This document shows positions 42,219-50,721 of a DNA stretch of 64,000 nt, one piece after another. A model generated the notes under the pieces. That model ran no database searches, was not told the DNA's origin, and was given only the letters and a program-made list of their open reading frames with translations. A program made the translations under genes and the position numbers. This stretch comes from UBA4582 sp013204195 (GTDB lineage: Bacteria > Pseudomonadota > Gammaproteobacteria > Pseudomonadales > Azotimanducaceae): the NCBI GenBank assembly GCA_963925735.1, contig CAWUUH010000010.1:14199-78198 (forward strand), in the 5' to 3' direction. Positions within the stretch are counted from its first letter, which is position 1. Every line of letters starts with the position of its first letter.

Positions 42219-43982
42219 TCAGACTGGCTTGCGGACCGCCACATGCAAATCTTTGAGCTGTTGCGGGTCCACTTCGCTGGGCGCTGACGTCAACAAGCAA
42301 GCGGCTGTCTGGGTTTTCGGAAACGCGATAACATCTCGAATCGCATGAGATCCACAGAGCAACATAATCAGCCGATCAAGACCTATGGCTAACCCCCCGT
42401 GAGGTGGGGCGCCATAGCGCAGCGCCTCAAGGAGAAAACCAAACTTAAGGTTGGCTTCTTCATCTGACAATTTCAGGACCTTGAATATTTTCTGCTGCAT
42501 AGAAGTCTGATGCACACGAATCGAACCGCCACCCACTTCATGGCCATTGATCACCACATCATAAGCCCGGGACAGCGTTGCTCCGGGATTCGCTAGCATC
42601 TCATCCATATCACCCACTGGTTGAGTAAACGGATGGTGAGTCGCAGACCAATTACCCGTTTTGTCTGCCTCAAACATCGGGAAATCAGTGATCCAGCAGG
42701 GCGCCCAAGGCCGAGTGTAGAGATTCAGATCCTCGCCCAACTTGTTGCGCAACGCACCGAGCGCATCATTAACGACATTCGCCTTGTCGGCACCAAAAAA
42801 GATAATGTCTTTATCCTTAGCACCGACCCGAGCAAGAATATTCAACACCACTTCATCTGGCAGGAATTTCAAAATCGGTGATTGAAGCCCGGCTACACCC
42901 GCATCAATATCATTGACCCTAATGTAGGCCAGCCCCCTGGCACCATAAATACCGACGAATTTTGTATAATCGTCGATCATCTTTCGAGTTAGTCGATCTC
43001 CCTGCTCCAGCCGCAGCGCCACGACCCGAGAATCGGCGTCAGATGCCGGACCGCTGAAGACCTTAAAATCAACCTCTTGCATGAGATCGGCGACGTCAAC
43101 AAACTCCAAACCAAAGCGCAAGTCAGGTCGATCACTACCATACTTGCGTTTACCTTCGGCATAGGTCAGCACTGGAAACGCCTCGAGCTCGACGTCGATG
43201 ATCTCCTTGAACAAGGCTCGGAATAGGTCTTCCGTCAGCGTCATGATCTGCTGTTCGTCCATAAAGGTAGTTTCGATATCGACCTGCGTGAACTCTGGCT
43301 GACGATCCGCACGCAAGTCTTCATCTCGAAAACATCTGGCGATCTGGTAGTAACGATCAAAGCCGGACATCATCAACAATTGCTTGAAAATTTGTGGCGA
43401 CTGGGGCAACGCAAAGAATTGTCCCGGGTGAGTTCGACTCGGCACCAGATAATCACGAGCGCCCTCCGGGGTCGCTTTGGTCAATATAGGTGTTTCGATA
43501 TCGACAAAAGACCGCTCTTCAAGGTAACGGCGAACGAAATGTGCGGTTTTTGACCGCAGGCGAATCCGCTCCTGCATTTCCGGGCGACGTAAATCAATAT
43601 ACCGATACCGCAGTCGAACATCCTCACCCGCATCAGAATGCTGATCCAATTGGAAAGGCGGTGTATCGGCGGTATTGAGAATAATAAGTTCCTTTCCGAG
43701 CACCTCAATCATCCCGGTGTTCATCTTAGGATTCATTGCCGACTGATCACGCTGTCTGACGCGACCCTTAATATTAAGGACATATTCATTGCGAACCTGA
43801 TCCGCAAGCTCAAAACTAGCAGCGGTATCGGGGTCAAACACCACCTGCACAATGCCTTCGTGATCTCGAATATCCAAAAAAATAACACCGCCATGATCTC
43901 GGCGCCGATGAACCCAGCCGCACAGGGAAACCTCTGCATCGATATGTGTGTCCCTTAACTGACCACAGTAGTGGCTACGCAT
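42219..43982 (-). CDS. aspS: Aspartyl-tRNA synthetase
   Basis: This class II synthetase has 587 residues, the bacterial length: an anticodon-binding OB fold at the N-terminus (MRSHYCGQLRDTHIDAEVSL), motif 1/2 residues in FRDEDLRADRQPEFTQVDIE, the bacterial GAD insertion, and motif 3 GGLAIGLDRLIMLLCG. Whether it is discriminating or also charges tRNA-Asn cannot be told without gatCAB, which is not in the window. It is followed by yebC and preceded by the FmdB gene. Confidence 0.97.
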   Translation of the reverse strand: MRSHYCGQLRDTHIDAEVSLCGWVHRRRDHGGVIFLDIRDHEGIVQVVFDPDTAASFELADQVRNEYVLNIKGRVRQRDQSAMNPKMNTGMIEVLGKELIILNTADTPPFQLDQHSDAGEDVRLRYRYIDLRRPEMQERIRLRSKTAHFVRRYLEERSFVDIETPILTKATPEGARDYLVPSRTHPGQFFALPQSPQIFKQLLMMSGFDRYYQIARCFRDEDLRADRQPEFTQVDIETTFMDEQQIMTLTEDLFRALFKEIIDVELEAFPVLTYAEGKRKYGSDRPDLRFGLEFVDVADLMQEVDFKVFSGPASDADSRVVALRLEQGDRLTRKMIDDYTKFVGIYGARGLAYIRVNDIDAGVAGLQSPILKFLPDEVVLNILARVGAKDKDIIFFGADKANVVNDALGALRNKLGEDLNLYTRPWAPCWITDFPMFEADKTGNWSATHHPFTQPVGDMDEMLANPGATLSRAYDVVINGHEVGGGSIRVHQTSMQQKIFKVLKLSDEEANLKFGFLLEALRYGAPPHGGLAIGLDRLIMLLCGSHAIRDVIAFPKTQTAACLLTSAPSEVDPQQLKDLHVAVRKPV

Positions 43983-44046
43983 TATCCTTACCTCAATTAT
44001 CTAATGACTTCTTGCGCCAGGCTGGCGCTTTAGCTCGAACAGCCAA

Positions 44047-44448
44047 TTAACTGGATGATGGCTTACTACTCGATGAACTGGGGCTAGTCCCAGACGAACT
44101 ATCGGAGCCACTCGATTTACTCCCCGACGAACTCTTTTCACTAGTCCCTGAGCCACTTGAGCCAGAGCCACTTGAGCCAGAGCCACTTGAACCAGAGCTC
44201 CCACTGCCGGAATTGCCAGACGAAGAATCGCTACTAGCGCCGCCATGCAACACATTTTTCTTCGATCCGGTCTTGAAGTCCGTCTCATACCAACCAGACC
44301 CTTTTAGCCTGAACGCCGCAGCCGAGACCATCTTTTTCAATGCAGGCTTGCTACATTTAGGACAAATCACTGGCGCCTCGTCAGAGAGCTTCATGAGCTT
44401 CTCAATTCTATTCTGGCACTCTTCACACTGGTACTCGTAGATTGGCAC
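44047..44448 (-). CDS. FmdB family zinc ribbon protein with Ser/Gly-rich tail
   Basis: The first 75 residues are an FmdB/CxxC_CXXC_SSSS zinc ribbon: PIYEYQCEECQNRIEKLMKL then CPKCSKPALKKMVSAAAFRLKG. I chose GTG 44448, with AGAGGAAAG upstream, because the family begins MPIYEY. The last 55 residues are almost only Ser, Gly, Lys and Thr, encoded by short tandem DNA repeats (15-base GAGCCAGAGCCACTT-like units at about 44155-44195 on plus), and are probably disordered. Family members sit upstream of aspS in many gammaproteobacteria. Function unknown. Confidence 0.85.
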   Translation of the reverse strand: MPIYEYQCEECQNRIEKLMKLSDEAPVICPKCSKPALKKMVSAAAFRLKGSGWYETDFKTGSKKNVLHGGASSDSSSGNSGSGSSGSSGSGSSGSGSSGSGTSEKSSSGSKSSGSDSSSGTSPSSSSSKPSSS

Positions 44449-44690
44449 GACAAACTTTCCTCTATAATCTAACAATAGGGCAATTTTACGTAGAACTGCG
44501 GCCGCGCATTATACCCTAATATCTTACCATGGCGAGCGTCTACGACGTTCCTCGACAGGGCAATAATACGCCGATTGCCGCTTTTGCAAAAATACTCGCA
44601 GGAAACACAAAAAACACAGCCTAAACCTTGCGGCGTAAAAGCCAATCATATATAAAGACCATCATTGCCGCGACGTGCAAAAAGCGCTCG

Positions 44691-44713
44691 AATTCAAGTA
44701 CTAAACTTGAATT
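44691..44713. promoter_or_regulatory. Operator-like inverted repeat upstream of the HU-like gene
   Basis: AATTCAAGT (44691-44699) and ACTTGAATT (44705-44713) form a perfect 9-base inverted repeat around ACTAA, 56 bases before the ATG at 44770. It is a plausible site for a dimeric regulator or autoregulation. The identity of the factor is unknown. Confidence 0.5.
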
Positions 44714-44769
44714 TAAGGCAACATTAAACACACCTTCTTCTCAACATCGACATTTAAAAGGATCTACAA

Positions 44770-45183
44770 ATGGCAGCTAAAAAGGCGATCGCAAAAAAAA
44801 CAGTGACTAAAGCCAAGGCTCAACCCAAAGCAGTAGCCAAACCCGTAGCTGCTCCGAAAAAACTGCCTGCGATCAAAGAAAAATATACTAAAAGCGCAAT
44901 TATAACCGAAATTTCTACCAATACGGATCTCAGCAAGAAACAGGTTGCAGCGGTATTCCAAGAATTGAATGACTTGATTGCGCGACATGTTAAAAAAGGC
45001 GCTGTCGGCGAATTCACGTTGCCTGGCCTGATTAAAATCAAGACGGTCAAGAAAGCCGCCAGCAAAGCACGTAAAGGCGTACCTAACCCTTTCCGTCCAG
45101 GCGAAGTCATGAACGTTGCAGCCAAGCCTGCCAGCACGAAAATTAAAGTGCTGCCACTGAAAGGCTTAAAAGAACTCGCTTAA
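44770..45183 (+). CDS. HU-family DNA-binding protein with histone H1-like N-terminal tail
   Basis: The 137-residue protein is very basic. Residues 1-37 are a Lys/Ala/Pro tail (AAKKAIAKKTVTKAKAQPK and on) like histone H1 tails. From about residue 40 an HU/IHF-type domain follows (KSAIITEISTNTDLSKKQVAAVF), with the DNA-arm region as GVPNPFRPGEVMNVAAKPAS. Such proteins compact or bend DNA. It is monocistronic, has the palindrome at 44691 upstream, an AAAGGA ribosome binding site and a strong terminator. Confidence 0.9.
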   Translation: MAAKKAIAKKTVTKAKAQPKAVAKPVAAPKKLPAIKEKYTKSAIITEISTNTDLSKKQVAAVFQELNDLIARHVKKGAVGEFTLPGLIKIKTVKKAASKARKGVPNPFRPGEVMNVAAKPASTKIKVLPLKGLKELA

Positions 45184-45202
45184 GCCGCGCACTCAGCGAA
45201 GC

Positions 45203-45233
45203 AAAAAAGGGTCGCAGTTGCGGCCTTTTTTTT
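45203..45233 (+). terminator. Rho-independent terminator of the HU-like gene
   Basis: GGTCGCA pairs with TGCGGCC (one G-T pair) around a two-base loop, flanked by A6 on the left and T8 on the right, 20 bases after the stop codon. The A/T flanks also allow bidirectional function. Confidence 0.85.
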
Positions 45234-45500
45234 GCCTCGCTTTTTAACAAGCTGGGGTAGCAACCCTGCGGCTGTCGCTTCCCGATGCGCGACAACCAAG
45301 GCCCATACCGACAACTGCAGTGTTAACCACATCAACTCCTTGCTAGAATCATCGCCTTGATCAAGCGGCCAAAGCCGCCGCTAAACAACCGAAGGCTAAC
45401 AGACCCAAACCCGAGCATCGCCAACCGGTCAGGGGCGTCACTGGTCGACATGCCTTTTTACAAACCCCCACATCATTAAAGGTCAGCACAGACAGCCATT

Positions 45501-47225
45501 ATGAAAGCATCCAGCTACTCAATTTCAACCCTCAAGGAAACCCCAGCCGATGCTGAGGTCATTAGTCACCAACTGCTGATACGCGGTGGATTGATACGTA
45601 AACTGGCATCTGGCATTTACAACTGGTTGCCGATGGGCTTGCGGGTATTACATAAGGTCGAGGGCATTATCCGTGACGAAATGGATAACGCCGGCGCTCT
45701 GGAGGTCATGATGCCCGTGGTTCAACCAGCGGAGTTGTGGGTTGAATCTGGTCGCTGGCAAGAGTATGACGATGGTCTGCTTCTGAAGTTTGTAGACCGA
45801 CACAAGCGCGATTTCTGCATGGGACCGACTCATGAAGAAGTGATCACCGATCTCGCCCGTACCGAACTCAAAAGCCATAAGCAATTACCTATTAATTATT
45901 ATCAGATTCAGACGAAATTCAGAGACGAGACCCGACCTCGATTTGGCCTATTACGAGCCCGCGAATTTCTGATGAAAGATGCTTATTCCTTTCATATGAC
46001 CATGGAGAGTCTGGAAGAAACTTATCAACTGATGCATCAGACTTACAGTCGAATTCTCAAAAAAATGCACCTCGACTTCCGTCCGGTACTCGCGGATACC
46101 GGCAGCATCGGTGGCAGCGCCTCTGTTGAATTTCATGTCCTCGCAGACTCAGGCGAAGACACCATCGCCTTCAGCTCTGGAAGCAACTACGCAGCCAATA
46201 TTGAAATGGCAGAAGCGCTGGCTCCAGCGGCCGACAATGCCATCGCCGAAGCGCTGGCCGAGGTCTCGACACCTGACTGCAAGACCATTGAAGAAGTGAC
46301 TAACTTTCTGCAAATCGACCCAGCCAGAACGATAAAAACGCTTATATTCAAGGGCAGCGAGACCCCCTTGGTCGCACTGGTCTTACGTGGCGATCATCAA
46401 ATGAACGCTATTAAGGCAGCAAAAATCGCTATGCTGGCCACGCCACTGACCCTCGCCAGCCCTGAAGAGATCCTAGCCGCGGTGGGTTGCACGGTAGGTT
46501 CGATTGGTCCCGTAGGTCTGGCCATGCCCATACTCGCCGACCGTAGCGCAGCAGCACTGCTCAACTTCACCTGTGGGGCCAACAAGGACGACCACCACCT
46601 GCAAAATGCTAATTGGGGTCGTGATACCACTGCGACAGCGATATACGACTTGCGCAATGTGGTTGAAGGCGACCCAAGCCCTGACGGCCTTGGTCAATTA
46701 CAGCTCAAAAAAGGCATTGAAGTGGGCCACATCTTCCAACTCGGCGAGAAGTACTCCAAGTCGATGAATGCAACGGTTCTCGATGAAAATGGCAAAGCTG
46801 CTGTAATGCAAATGGGTTGCTACGGGATGGGTGTCACGCGACTGGTCGCGGCTATTATCGAACAATACCATGACGACCGCGGTATGATCTGGCCCACTTG
46901 CATCGCACCCTTCCACGTCATCATCATTCCCATCAACAGCCATAAGTCTGCGGAAGTGGCCGCCACAGCAGAGGCTGTTTACCAGGCTATGCGGCAGCTT
47001 GGCATCGAAGTTCTGCTCGATGACAGGGAAGGGCCAAGACCAGGCGCGAAATTTGCTGATGCTGAGCTGATCGGCATTCCTCATCGTCTCGTTATCGGCG
47101 AACGTGGTCTGGCAACCCAGGTTGTGGAATACGTGAACAGACAGACCGGCGTCAGCAGCGAACTACCTGTAGAGGGTATCGCTAGCCACTTTAAAACGTT
47201 ACTCGATCAAGAGCTCAGCGACTGA
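45501..47225 (+). CDS. proS: Prolyl-tRNA synthetase (bacterial type)
   Basis: This 574-residue class IIa synthetase has motif 1 around RKLASGIYNWLPMGLRVL, motif 2 in TKFRDETRPRFGLLRAREF, motif 3 in GCYGMGVTRLVAA and, between motifs 2 and 3, the editing (INS) domain with KTLIFKGSETPLVALVLRGD, typical of the bacterial type. The C-terminal anticodon domain includes LDDREGPRPGAKFADAELIG. About 320 non-coding bases precede it, in which I see no T-box or other leader structure. Confidence 0.97.
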   Translation: MKASSYSISTLKETPADAEVISHQLLIRGGLIRKLASGIYNWLPMGLRVLHKVEGIIRDEMDNAGALEVMMPVVQPAELWVESGRWQEYDDGLLLKFVDRHKRDFCMGPTHEEVITDLARTELKSHKQLPINYYQIQTKFRDETRPRFGLLRAREFLMKDAYSFHMTMESLEETYQLMHQTYSRILKKMHLDFRPVLADTGSIGGSASVEFHVLADSGEDTIAFSSGSNYAANIEMAEALAPAADNAIAEALAEVSTPDCKTIEEVTNFLQIDPARTIKTLIFKGSETPLVALVLRGDHQMNAIKAAKIAMLATPLTLASPEEILAAVGCTVGSIGPVGLAMPILADRSAAALLNFTCGANKDDHHLQNANWGRDTTATAIYDLRNVVEGDPSPDGLGQLQLKKGIEVGHIFQLGEKYSKSMNATVLDENGKAAVMQMGCYGMGVTRLVAAIIEQYHDDRGMIWPTCIAPFHVIIIPINSHKSAEVAATAEAVYQAMRQLGIEVLLDDREGPRPGAKFADAELIGIPHRLVIGERGLATQVVEYVNRQTGVSSELPVEGIASHFKTLLDQELSD

Positions 47226-47323
47226 ACCCTGACCCAGCAAAGATAACCCATAGGGCAACACACAAAGGAAAACACACAGAGAAAAGCAATAAAAGGTAAG
47301 CCTGCGCGCTCTGCCCCGAGCAG

Positions 47324-47764
47324 CTACTCCAGCGCTAGCGCTGCCAGTAATGATGCTCGGGTCTGAGGCCCAACAAGGGTGGCAAGCAATGTTCCCTGCG
47401 GGTCAAACACCAAGGTCGTCGGTAGCACCTCAGGCATCGCCACCCCCAAGCGTTCGCTTGGGTTCGCGGCAAACACCGGAAAAGTGATCTGCATTTTCTG
47501 CACTTGCCTGAGTTGCTCCGCACCTTGAGGCGCGTCGTAGTTAACACCCCACACGGCAACTCGACCGTGGAACTCATCGGCGAACTCATTTAATTCAGGG
47601 ATCTCTCGGATACAAGGCGCACACCACGTCGCCCAATAGTTCACAATCAGGTACCGACCCGTAAAATCATCAAACTGATGCCCTGCACCTTGCACATCAT
47701 AAAACTCCGGCTGCTGGCAGCCCGTGAGCCCAAGCAAAAAAATTATAATCGAAATATTTTTCAT
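47324..47764 (-). CDS. TlpA-like thioredoxin-fold lipoprotein
   Basis: This 146-residue protein is exported: the signal peptide ends in GLTGC, with lipidated Cys16. The thioredoxin fold has the redox pair Cys48/Cys51 in YWATWCAPCIREIPEL and the cis-Pro in EVLPTTLVF. It likely acts as a thiol-disulfide reductase on the outer side of the membrane. Its ATG overlaps the stop of the upstream YihY-family gene by four bases, so the two are translated together. Confidence 0.9.
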   Translation of the reverse strand: MKNISIIIFLLGLTGCQQPEFYDVQGAGHQFDDFTGRYLIVNYWATWCAPCIREIPELNEFADEFHGRVAVWGVNYDAPQGAEQLRQVQKMQITFPVFAANPSERLGVAMPEVLPTTLVFDPQGTLLATLVGPQTRASLLAALALE

Positions 47765-48990
47765 TCTTTCACACCTAGACGAAACAAGGACTCGAGATCA
47801 ACCTTAAGCAAATCCTGATTGTGTCGATTGATACGCTGAACATCCGCTGCAAGTACAACTTCCCAGGCGCTTTCACCCTTTACGACCTCGGGCATGGGCC
47901 AGCCTAAACCCTGGTACAACTCCCATACTGAGATTTCACTCAGATCTCTCGACAACACTAGCCCCCCTTTATCGACACTACGAATTAAGTTGAGCTTTAT
48001 CAGACGCTGCCGATAGTCATTCCAATGCTCCAGGTCAATACGAGCACCGCAGCGTCGAATATCTTCTTCTCGAACCACAACCCCCTTCTGGTGCGCATGA
48101 AAAAACAGCTCGAGAATAACCACGATTTGAAACAATGGTGCCTCTAACTGCTCGCCGCCATCGTGACGAAAAACGCCCAAGGCTTTGACCAACTCCGCGC
48201 CCATCAGAACGATACTCCATGAAACGTAAATCCACAGCAGGAACAGCGGGACCGCAGCAAACGCCCCATAAATAACCTCAAAACTTGAACGCGACATCAC
48301 AAAACCAAACAAATATTTCGCCATTTCAAAAGCTATCGCGACGAGCAATCCACCCACCACCGCATCTTTGAACGACACAGCGCAATTCGGCACCGCCACG
48401 TAAACTAGCGTCAGCATCGCCGCGCTCAACAAAATGGGCAAATATCCAAGCGCCCCGGTGTACTGATCAACATCCGACAAGAGTGGCAAAGCCATCAGGT
48501 AGGTCGTTATCAAAAACCCCATACCCACCAGGATCGGCCCCAGCGAAAGCACCGCCCAGTACATCAAAAACCGCTGGTATCCCTGCCTGGGCTCACGAAC
48601 CCGCCAAATTTCATTGAACGTGCGCTCAATGGTGAACAACATCAGAAATGCGGTGATACCCAGAAAGGCGAGGCTTGGCACACTCAGGCTTTGCGCCTGG
48701 GTAGAAAAGTCATGCAGGTAATCCTGGAGATTAACGACATTTTCCGGGACCACATTGTCAAACAGAAAGCCCTCAACCTCCGCCGACAGATCTTTGAAAG
48801 CCTCGACCGCATTGAGCACTGCGTACATCACGGTCAACAACGGTACAACCGCAAACAGGGTTTGGTAGGTCAATCCCGCAGCCGTTGCCTGACAGCCATC
48901 GTCCACATAGCGTTTCAGCACGTGAACTGAAAGGCCCAAACAATATTTTGGCAGCCGGGTTGCAGCGCTCAGCGTGGTTATTTTCATCAA
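47761..48990 (-). CDS. YihY family inner membrane protein
   Basis: The 409-residue protein matches YihY (formerly RNase BN/BrkB-like): RYVDDGCQATAAGLTYQTLF at the N-terminus, then six helices including FAVVPLLTVMYAVLNAVEAF, FLMYWAVLSLGPILVGMGFLI and FLLWIYVSWSIVLMGAEL. The C-terminal 130 residues are soluble and helical. The function is not established; the old ribonuclease assignment is wrong. It is divergent from the ArsC-like gene and coupled to the TlpA-like lipoprotein gene. Confidence 0.9.
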   Translation of the reverse strand: MMKITTLSAATRLPKYCLGLSVHVLKRYVDDGCQATAAGLTYQTLFAVVPLLTVMYAVLNAVEAFKDLSAEVEGFLFDNVVPENVVNLQDYLHDFSTQAQSLSVPSLAFLGITAFLMLFTIERTFNEIWRVREPRQGYQRFLMYWAVLSLGPILVGMGFLITTYLMALPLLSDVDQYTGALGYLPILLSAAMLTLVYVAVPNCAVSFKDAVVGGLLVAIAFEMAKYLFGFVMSRSSFEVIYGAFAAVPLFLLWIYVSWSIVLMGAELVKALGVFRHDGGEQLEAPLFQIVVILELFFHAHQKGVVVREEDIRRCGARIDLEHWNDYRQRLIKLNLIRSVDKGGLVLSRDLSEISVWELYQGLGWPMPEVVKGESAWEVVLAADVQRINRHNQDLLKVDLESLFRLGVKE

Positions 48991-49090
48991 AAAGTTCCAA
49001 GATGTCCGCGATTCTGCCGATCTTGCGCTTGTTGATCTCGCGCAGGCCCTCTACAATTTCCAGCCTCATCCAATTGAACGCTAAAACCAG

Positions 49091-49444
49091 ATGGATACCG
49101 TCACTATTTATCACAATCCGGCCTGTTCCAAATCTCGCCGGACGCTTGAATTACTCTATTCTCACGGCATCTCGCCGAACATCGCCCTGTATTTGACAAG
49201 CCCTTTCACAGCAGACCAGTTAATCGACTTGCTTGCCAAGCTCTTGATGCGTCCGCGCCAGTTACTTCGAACCTCTGAAGCTCAATACAAGGCCCTGCAG
49301 CTTGACGATCTGAATCAGACTGACAGCGCATTGATCGACGCGATGATCAAACACCCACAACTGATAGAGCGGCCGATTGTCGTGATCGGTGACCGCGCGG
49401 TTATCGGTCGGCCGCCAGAGAACATTTTAGCGCTGCTCGCATAG
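49091..49444 (+). CDS. ArsC family reductase-like protein (arsenate reductase/YfgD type)
   Basis: The 117-residue protein has the ArsC signature with the catalytic Cys12 in IYHNPACSKSRRTLELL, the cis-Pro region PIVVIGDRAVIGRPPENI and the LLRTSEAQYK stretch. Glutaredoxin-coupled arsenate reductases share this fold, and many members act on other substrates. There is no arsenic operon nearby (no arsB, arsR or acr3), so the YfgD-like group is more likely than resistance. Confidence 0.88.
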   Translation: MDTVTIYHNPACSKSRRTLELLYSHGISPNIALYLTSPFTADQLIDLLAKLLMRPRQLLRTSEAQYKALQLDDLNQTDSALIDAMIKHPQLIERPIVVIGDRAVIGRPPENILALLA

Positions 49445-49498
49445 ACCCAGACTCAAGCAGTCCGGCAACACAAATCACTGACGCGTCATACCACAGCA

Positions 49499-49885
49499 TC
49501 AATGAATAATTTTCTGCCTCGAATGGCGACCTTCCGACTGATCACTTCGGTCAACAGGGACACTTCGATCTTCATTTGACCCGCTGGAAATATCATTGGG
49601 ATTTCGAACTTCATAACGCCGGGTGGCAACCTCACCGTCTAGCACATCAGGCAAGACTTTCAGAAACTCTTCCATGTGCGCCGTATCAAAGTGGTCTTGC
49701 AAGGCATCAACCGAATCCCATTCTTGAAACAACAGGAGCGTGTTCGGGTCCGACAAACCCACATAAAATTCGTAACTGATACAGCCAAACTCTTCACGAC
49801 TGGCGACAGACATACGCTGCATAAGCTTTAGCGCTTCTTCTCGAAACGCCTGTTTTATTGGGAATTTACCGTGGACTATGATCAT
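49499..49885 (-). CDS. Antibiotic biosynthesis monooxygenase (ABM) domain protein
   Basis: The 128-residue protein has the ABM ferredoxin-like fold: MIIVHGKFPIKQAFREEAL, EFGCISYEFYVGLSDPNT, LLFQEWDSVDALQDHFDTAH. Small quinol or heme monooxygenases share this fold. The last 28 residues (NDISSGSNEDRSVPVDRSDQ and on) are a hydrophilic extension beyond the normal domain. It is convergent with the ArsC-like gene. Function unassigned. Confidence 0.85.
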   Translation of the reverse strand: MIIVHGKFPIKQAFREEALKLMQRMSVASREEFGCISYEFYVGLSDPNTLLLFQEWDSVDALQDHFDTAHMEEFLKVLPDVLDGEVATRRYEVRNPNDISSGSNEDRSVPVDRSDQSEGRHSRQKIIH

Positions 49886-49968
49886 ATTACCGCTGTCATC
49901 TTCGCCTGGAGAGCTTAATTATAACGTGATTGCGTGGACCAGACACCTCCAAATCAACCACGCTCACA

Positions 49969-50721
49969 TCAGTCCCGATGAACGGCGAATGGACCCCAAG
50001 CTTGAGCCGTGGGCATCACCTCCAGCTGATTGACATTGATATGCGGCGGTAAAGCCGTCACCCAATAAACAATTTCAGCGATATCGGCAGCGGTTAACGG
50101 CTGCATGCCCGAATAGACCTGCTTAGCCCGCTCCTCATCGCCATTAAAGCGTACCACTGAAAACTCTGTTTCACACATCCCTGGCTCAATATTCGACACT
50201 CGAATCGATTTACCCAGCAGATCAGCACGTAAATTTCGTGAAAACTGTTGCACAAACGCTTTCGTGCCGCCGTAAACATTCCCTCCGGGATAGGGCCAAC
50301 TCGCAGCGACGGAGCCAATATTGACGACATGCCCACCACCGCGAGCGACCATCCCTGGAAGCATCGCCTGAGTCAAATACATCACACCTTTTATATTGGT
50401 ATCGACCATGGCTTCCCAGTCGTCGACACTCGCGACGTCAGCACCACCCAAACCCAAAGCCAGACCAGCATTGTTAACGAGTATGCCAACGTCCGCAAAG
50501 GCCGCGGGCAGTGCTGCCGGCAGCGCAAACACAGCTTCTCGATCGCGAACGTCAAGCACCACCGAATGCACTTCGGTAATCTGACTGAGCTCATCCGCAA
50601 GCGCTGATAATCTATCCGCACGGCGGGCACAGAGCACCAACCGCTGGCCATGCGCTGCAAACTTGCGAGCGCAGGCTTCACCGAATCCTGAGGATGCCCC
50701 AGTAATCAATACGCTATTCAT
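49969..50721 (-). CDS. SDR family oxidoreductase (YdfG-like)
   Basis: The 250-residue classical SDR has TGASSGFG at the N-terminus, NNAGLALGL, catalytic Ser in VVNIGSVAASWPYPG and YGGTK as YxxxK. The closest remembered group is YdfG, which reduces malonic semialdehyde and oxidises 3-hydroxy acids such as serine and 3-hydroxyisobutyrate. Its start overlaps the end of the acyl-CoA synthetase gene by four bases, so the pair may process propionate- or malonate-related C3 units. Confidence 0.88.
   Translation of the reverse strand: MNSVLITGASSGFGEACARKFAAHGQRLVLCARRADRLSALADELSQITEVHSVVLDVRDREAVFALPAALPAAFADVGILVNNAGLALGLGGADVASVDDWEAMVDTNIKGVMYLTQAMLPGMVARGGGHVVNIGSVAASWPYPGGNVYGGTKAFVQQFSRNLRADLLGKSIRVSNIEPGMCETEFSVVRFNGDEERAKQVYSGMQPLTAADIAEIVYWVTALPPHINVNQLEVMPTAQAWGPFAVHRD

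Noticed and set aside
48773..49114. 113-codon minus-strand ORF overlapping the start of the YihY gene
   Set aside because: It lies in another frame than YihY and its second half has low-quality composition. The first 40 residues look protein-like, but nothing supports a gene.
49091..49444. Arsenic resistance function for the ArsC-like gene
   Set aside because: No arsR, arsB, acr3 or arsH gene is adjacent, so resistance cannot be inferred from the fold alone.
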